The translations under genes and the position numbers were made by a program. From CAVYXZ01 sp965223835 (GTDB lineage: Bacteria; Chloroflexota; Anaerolineae; Aggregatilineales; Phototrophicaceae), in assembly GCA_965223835.1 (NCBI GenBank), contig CBDCXQ010000001.1:1240001-1304000 (forward strand): 64,000 bases of DNA, read 5' to 3'. Of this stretch, positions 60,801-64,000 are shown one piece after another (positions within the stretch are counted from its first letter, which is position 1; every line of letters begins with the position of its first letter). The notes beneath the pieces were generated by a model. The model made no database searches. It worked only from the letters and a program-made list of their open reading frames with translations, and was not told the origin of the DNA.

Positions 60801-61797
60801 GGCCAGCACCGTATTTGGCAATACCGGCGCGGTCGAGGCGCAGTTGAACCGGCCCATTGGTATGTCAGTAGCGGCGGATGGCACGCTCTATATTGCTGAA
60901 GAAACCAACAATCGCGTGTCGGTATTTAGTGCGGATGGCGTTTTCTTGAATGCATTTGCGGCAGGCACTGGTGTTTCATTCACGCGGCCCAGTGGTGTTG
61001 CCGTCGGCCCAGATGGCAATATTTACGTGGCGGATACCTGGAATTATCAGGTGAAGGTGTTATCACCAACTGGCGAACTGTTGCGCAGTTGGGGCGAACC
61101 CGGTGAATTTGGGTTGGGGGCACAACCAGACCCGGTCTATGGCTTCTGGGGACCCCGCGATGTCGTGGTGGATGCCGCCGGGCAGGTTTACGTGGCGGAT
61201 ACCGGCAACAAACGAATTCGTGTCTATACAGCAAATGGCGACTATGTGCGCGATTTGGGCAGCGGTGGCAGCGCGGAAGGGCAACTTGATGAACCGTCGG
61301 GGTTGGCTTTGCACCCTGATGGGCGCCTGTTTGTTGCGGATTACTGGAATCGTCGGATAACGGTTTTTGACACCAATACGGCAGAGTTTCGGTATACATT
61401 CCCGGTACGGGCCTGGTACGATGAACAGGGCAACCGGCCTTACCTGGCGGTCGATCCCGTTCGCGATCTGGTCTATGTCACTGACCCGGATGCGGGACGG
61501 GTGCTGGTGTATAACACAGCGGGCGATTGTCAGGGATCGTTTGGGCAGGCCAATCGTGAGACGGTGGACGCCAGTCAGTTCCGCCTGACAGCGGGGTTGG
61601 CAGTGGCTGGCAACGGCAATGTTTATGTCTCCGATGCCGGGACCGGGCGCGTGTTACTGTTTGCGCCATTTATGCCGGGATTGCCTGAGCCAGTCAGCGA
61701 CGAGGCTGCGGCTAATCCGGCAAATCGCTTGAGCCTGGAAGAAATCACTGAAGAGACCCGGCCCGAGGAAACTGAGGTGATTGAACCAGCGGGTTAA
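57841..61797 (+). CDS. HGP-motif GT39-like membrane protein with C-terminal NHL propeller
   Basis: A 1318-residue protein. Residues 1-about 740 hold some 14-16 helices. The first loop has SHDESLHTRY (D55, E56) and MHGPILF (H79-P81), then YHRYIRHDTP, the invariant DE, HGP and Arg residues I recall for the family usually found near YYY genes (TIGR03663). A long hydrophilic loop (about 545-610) is acidic. Residues about 760-990 are extracytoplasmic. Residues about 1000-1290 contain NHL repeats of the type LNRPIGMSVAADGTLYIAEETNNRVSVFSADG, at least five units, forming a beta-propeller outside the cell. It probably transfers a lipid-linked sugar; the propeller may bind polymer or protein. Function unknown. 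Confidence 0.82.
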   Translation: MATTVQQPDNAANPLNQFLARSQTINWQLILYIVIFLLAVFTRFYALGDRAMSHDESLHTRYSYNLYADGNFQHTPLMHGPILFHATAFFYFLFGDNDFSARLYPAILGVIVVMFPILFRRWLGNTGALVASFLLLISPITLYYHRYIRHDTPSIFFALLMIYAIMMYVSGPVNQRRKGYWLYLLAGAMIGNLGSKETAFIYIGIIGSFLTLYWLVRLLQHLRGVPGRTLFYFLSLSILLAGVAALGMYIVLSIIPPATAIQAAELNGSWLNNVDTLTFILGTLLVIVATLVVLFGTLFWAFRNSRVAFKMTDWAFILLLGTVVCLGLIIIEEVSHVSASNATETAVPALPGEEGEVQDDGLNSLPLILAWVGAAVVIAGLFVSWRLGWWETLKQFPEFDTLIVMGTLILPWITPFILVFMGASPTDYSPDGRVRAVLALIPLASISIAVGLIWNWRRWLICAALFLSIFAFFFTTMFTNINGLATGMIGSLGYWLEQQGVRRGSQPQYYYLGLILPFYEFLPVIGSILAMFSGMTWFWGFRRQQLENQADVEALDATVSAEIGQTDERQAIEASVVAPDLEMDLEAETPPLDDLIGDVSATGDNDPRKTQVKAGTHRLDQIPFLLFVSWWAILNLIGYTLAGEKMPWLAIHMTLPLIFLTGWYFGRLFDRVDRDRFQRGGWIYLLLVPLLIITGFQVIGPLFIGQGPFGGLQQFQLAQSGQWLAVVAIMGFVILAIYQVIQHTGWRHFRHMFAVGIFAVLSLITTRSAFMASFINYDYSTEYLVYAHAAPAIKTVLNQLEDISLRTTDGKALTFAYDNETSWPYSWYFRDFPNARFFGSSPSRPIIDESVAVVVGEANRAAVEPLLEDRYYHFEYIRLWWPMQDYFNLTPERISNTFDFSPENTQAAQLRQGLFDIWWARDYTAYGQALSRSFDVTQWPVSDRMHFYVRKDVAAQIWNLGIGEGEVYDPTQDIAENVCNSNWQRLQASTVFGNTGAVEAQLNRPIGMSVAADGTLYIAEETNNRVSVFSADGVFLNAFAAGTGVSFTRPSGVAVGPDGNIYVADTWNYQVKVLSPTGELLRSWGEPGEFGLGAQPDPVYGFWGPRDVVVDAAGQVYVADTGNKRIRVYTANGDYVRDLGSGGSAEGQLDEPSGLALHPDGRLFVADYWNRRITVFDTNTAEFRYTFPVRAWYDEQGNRPYLAVDPVRDLVYVTDPDAGRVLVYNTAGDCQGSFGQANRETVDASQFRLTAGLAVAGNGNVYVSDAGTGRVLLFAPFMPGLPEPVSDEAAANPANRLSLEEITEETRPEETEVIEPAG

Positions 61798-61821
61798 TGG
61801 CTTGTCAGCGACCCGGGTTTA

Positions 61822-61830
61822 TGCTATGAT
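61822..61830 (+). promoter_or_regulatory. Extended -10 promoter before nusA
   Basis: TGCTATGAT (TGn plus TATGAT) gives a start near 61836, directly before a strong hairpin and about 85 bases before the nusA ATG. Confidence 0.5.
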
Positions 61831-61838
61831 TTCATTGG

Positions 61839-61866
61839 AAAGTGGGGCGCAAACCCCACTTTTATT
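61839..61866 (+). terminator. Perfect hairpin in the nusA leader / end of the HGP gene
   Basis: AAAGTGGGG (61839-61847) and CCCCACTTT (61854-61862) pair over nine positions around a 6-base loop, followed by TATT. It lies 41 bases after the upstream stop codon and a few bases after the predicted nusA promoter start. It can end transcription of the upstream run, or sit at the 5' end of the nusA transcript as an attenuator or stability element. Confidence 0.65.
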
Positions 61867-61920
61867 CGTATTAGCCCACTTTTCGGGTAAGCCCCTTATG
61901 GGAGTTAAAGACAAGAAAAG

Positions 61921-63897
61921 ATGAGAAGCGAATTTGAACTCGCCTTTAATGAGATTACCGAGTTACGGGCTTTGCCGCGTGACACCGTGCTGGAAGCGTT
62001 GCAGACCGCTCTGGTTTCGGCCTATCGGCGTGATTCCGGCGCCAGCTCGGCTCAGCGAGTAGAGGCAGATATCGACCCTGATACCGGGCGGCCCCGGATT
62101 TTTGTCGAAAAAGAAGTGGTCGACACGGTTGCGAATGCACCCACTGAGGTTGATCTGGAACAAGCGCGGTATTATGAACCGGAAGCGCAATTGGGTGATA
62201 TGGTGATGGTGCAGGTGGAGCGCACGACCAAGAAGTTTGGGCGTATCGCGGCGCAAACTGCTAAACAGGTGATTCTGCAAAAAATCCGCGAAGCTGAGAG
62301 AAATTCGCTTTACGATGAATTTGTTGAACGTGAGGGCGACCTGATTACCGGGACCGTGCAAAGTGTGAACTCACATGTTGTTACGCTCAGCCTGGGCCGG
62401 GCCGAAGCGATCCTACCACGAGCACAGCAGATCCCCAGTGAACGGTATCGCCCGCACGATAAGGTGCGCACCTATGTCCTCGAAGTCAAACGCAGCAGTG
62501 GTGGCCCACAGATCATTGTGAGCCGCAGCCACCGAAATATGTTGCGCCGTTTGCTGGAATATGAAGTCCCCGAAATCTACAACGGCCAGGTCGAAATCAA
62601 AAACATTGCTCGTGAAGCCGGTTATCGGTCCAAGGTTGCGGTTGCGGCGCTGCAAGAGGGCATTGACCCGGTGGGTGCCTGTGTCGGTATGCGCGGTATG
62701 CGTATTCAGAATATCGTCAAAGAATTGCATGATGAAAAAATTGATGTCATTGAATGGGTTTCTGAGCAAGAAACATTTATTGCGAAGGCCCTGAGTCCCG
62801 CGCGGGTGAATGGCGTCTACCTGGACGACGACCCGGACAATGGCCGCACGGCGGTGGTGGTTGTCCCAGATGACCAGTTGTCGCTGGCGATTGGTCGCGA
62901 GGGTCAGAATGCACGACTGGCCGCCAAACTCACGGGTTGGCGTATCGACATCAAGAGCGTGACGGAAGCCGTTCAAGAAGCGTTGGAAAAACTCACGGAC
63001 GAGCCGCTGGCCGATCTCTCCAATACGCACGCGGACAGCCTGTCCGAAGTGGTGCGCATCATGGAAAAGAAAGCTGCCAACCGCGCGGTTATGCCGGAAG
63101 AGTTCACGACACTGGGCAAGTTTGCTGCACTGGTTGAACAACGGCGGCAGGCTTACCGGGCCGAGTTGCGTCAGGCGCGGCTGGACGAAATCAATGCCGT
63201 AAAGTCAACGCTCCCACAAGGGGCCTTTGATCTGCCCGTAACCGAACTAGACCTGGCAGATTCGATTATTGAAGCACTGCAACCGCTTGAAAATGTCGGT
63301 GAGATTATGTTGCGCTTCCTGATTGATGAAAGTGCGCTGCATAAGCTGCTGTCCCGGTTGCCAGCAGATTCGTTTGAACACCTGCAAGAGGCACTCGATA
63401 AAGCGGTCATTCCTGCTGTGGACGATGCCGAAGCGGTCCTGGAAGCCCCGGTCGAAGCAGAAGAACCGGCTGTCGCCGAAGTCGCTGCAACCGAGGCTGA
63501 ACCCATCGAAGAACCGGTTGTTGAGGAAGCCGAACCTGAAATACCTGAAATCGTCAGTGAAGCACCGCCTGCGGTCGCCGAACCTGAGGAAGTGCTCCCA
63601 GCCGTTGTTGATTTGCCACCGATGGAGCCAGGCGATATTCCGTTTGACCCGGATATGTTGACGGATTCACCGGCGAGACGGCGTCCACCTGAAAAAATCC
63701 GTGATAAGGAGCCTGAACTCGAAGATGATGAAGAATTCGATGAACTGCTGGATGATGGCACAACCGAACGCAAACGCGAGAAAGATCGCCAGAAGCGGCG
63801 GCAGTTGATCTTTGATGAAGAGTTAGGGGAGGTGGTCTCCAAGCGGCGGCGCAAAGGGCGTCGTTCTAAGGATGACTGGGATGATTATCTTGACTGA
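61921..63897 (+). CDS. nusA: Transcription termination/antitermination factor NusA with long acidic tail
   Basis: A 658-residue NusA. Residues 1-about 130 are the RNA-polymerase-binding N-domain (MRSEFELAFNEITELRALPRDTVLEALQTAL). About 134-200 is the S1 domain (LITGTVQSVNSHVVTLSLGRAEAILPRAQQIP), then KH1 (RNMLRRLLEYEVPEIYNGQVEIKNIAREAGYRSKVAVAAL) and KH2 (VIEWVSEQETFIAKALSPARV ... SLAIGREGQNARLAAKLTGWRIDIKS). Residues about 350-520 contain additional helical segments and about 500-600 a Glu/Pro/Val-rich low-complexity stretch, ending in a basic patch (KRRRKGRRSKDDW). That is longer than most NusA (about 350-500). ylxR follows, as usual, but no rimP precedes it. Confidence 0.96.
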   Translation: MRSEFELAFNEITELRALPRDTVLEALQTALVSAYRRDSGASSAQRVEADIDPDTGRPRIFVEKEVVDTVANAPTEVDLEQARYYEPEAQLGDMVMVQVERTTKKFGRIAAQTAKQVILQKIREAERNSLYDEFVEREGDLITGTVQSVNSHVVTLSLGRAEAILPRAQQIPSERYRPHDKVRTYVLEVKRSSGGPQIIVSRSHRNMLRRLLEYEVPEIYNGQVEIKNIAREAGYRSKVAVAALQEGIDPVGACVGMRGMRIQNIVKELHDEKIDVIEWVSEQETFIAKALSPARVNGVYLDDDPDNGRTAVVVVPDDQLSLAIGREGQNARLAAKLTGWRIDIKSVTEAVQEALEKLTDEPLADLSNTHADSLSEVVRIMEKKAANRAVMPEEFTTLGKFAALVEQRRQAYRAELRQARLDEINAVKSTLPQGAFDLPVTELDLADSIIEALQPLENVGEIMLRFLIDESALHKLLSRLPADSFEHLQEALDKAVIPAVDDAEAVLEAPVEAEEPAVAEVAATEAEPIEEPVVEEAEPEIPEIVSEAPPAVAEPEEVLPAVVDLPPMEPGDIPFDPDMLTDSPARRRPPEKIRDKEPELEDDEEFDELLDDGTTERKREKDRQKRRQLIFDEELGEVVSKRRRKGRRSKDDWDDYLD

Positions 63898-63905
63898 GTG
63901 CGGTT

Positions 63906-64000
63906 GTGAATGGTAAACATATACCTCAACGAACCTGTGTCGCCTGTCGCCAGAAGCGGGATAAGCGGCAGTTGACGCGGGTCGTGAGCACGGCTACTGG
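63906..64000 (+). CDS. ylxR: YlxR (RnpM, DUF448) RNA-binding protein, N-terminal part (cut by window edge)
   Basis: The frame from the GTG at 63906 reads MNGKHIPQRTCVACRQKRDK and on to LTRVVSTATG before the window ends. RTCVACRxxxxKxxLxRxV is the diagnostic YlxR opening, a small nucleic-acid-binding protein now linked to RNase P modulation. It starts 8 bases after the nusA stop, in the usual nusA-ylxR-(L7Ae-like)-infB order, so infB is expected just outside the window. No ATG is available in this frame. Confidence 0.9.
   Translation, partial: MNGKHIPQRTCVACRQKRDKRQLTRVVSTAT

Noticed and set aside
57841..61797. Assembly fusion of two genes (membrane core and propeller)
   Set aside because: The frame is continuous, with an uninterrupted extracytoplasmic linker and no internal start with a good ribosome site, so one protein is the simpler reading.
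63171..63854. Minus-strand serine-rich frame of 227 codons
   Set aside because: It mirrors the acidic, GAA/GAT-rich tail of NusA; Ser-rich antisense frames are expected there.

Overview
The window looks like a chromosomal segment of a Chloroflexota bacterium, probably of the Anaerolineae-like branch. Three things suggest this: many GT39-like polytopic membrane proteins, paired YYY-domain and HGP-motif membrane proteins (families I recall as shared by Chloroflexota and some archaea), and promoters of the extended -10 type (TGCTATAAT-like). Genus and order cannot be fixed from sequence alone. Base composition is moderate. A few AT-richer patches (FRG gene, centre of the amidohydrolase gene, 28.3-30.4 kb) suggest acquired or recombined DNA.

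Layout. 1-5.6 kb: accessory region with an amidase fragment, an FRG-domain protein, a B12-binding radical SAM enzyme, an amidohydrolase with a mosaic base composition, a small gene broken by a one-base frameshift, and an FmdB-type zinc ribbon protein. Degenerate heptamer repeats (GACTAAN) sit at several gene borders. 5.8-9.4 kb: an AraC regulator between two PhyH-family oxygenase paralogues that both show HxG where the family normally has HxD, then a methyltransferase. 9.6-15.6 kb: an APC-like permease with a large soluble tail, a GAF-GAF-PAS histidine kinase, a double-HTH regulator and a TPR protein. 15.6-21.4 kb: three large GT39-like membrane proteins. 21.4-28.1 kb: housekeeping genes (aldo/keto reductase, hydroxyacid dehydrogenase, CorA, tRNA-Gly(CCC), ribosomal protein L25, gyrA). 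28.3-30.4 kb: a TPR protein behind a perfect palindrome and a DUF5615/DUF433 pair of toxin-antitoxin type. 30.4-34.7 kb: small membrane proteins, birA, a HIT hydrolase and a thiolase. 34.8-39.3 kb: a pentapeptide-repeat membrane protein flanked by direct repeats, and a heterodimeric ABC exporter. 39.4-41.2 kb: another GT39-like protein.

41.4-61.8 kb is the most distinctive part: one long plus-strand run of overlapping or tightly spaced genes. In order they are a YbhN-type membrane protein, a GT4 glycosyltransferase, a methyltransferase, a GT39-like protein, a 1755-residue fusion of a GT39-like half to a YYY half, a separate YYY protein, a GT39/HGP-like protein without the usual motifs, an ECF sigma factor with a zinc-finger anti-sigma factor, and a 1318-residue HGP protein ending in an NHL propeller. 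I infer an envelope glycan or glycolipid assembly machine with its own sigma switch; its biochemistry is unknown to me. The window ends in nusA and the start of ylxR, behind a promoter followed by a strong hairpin.
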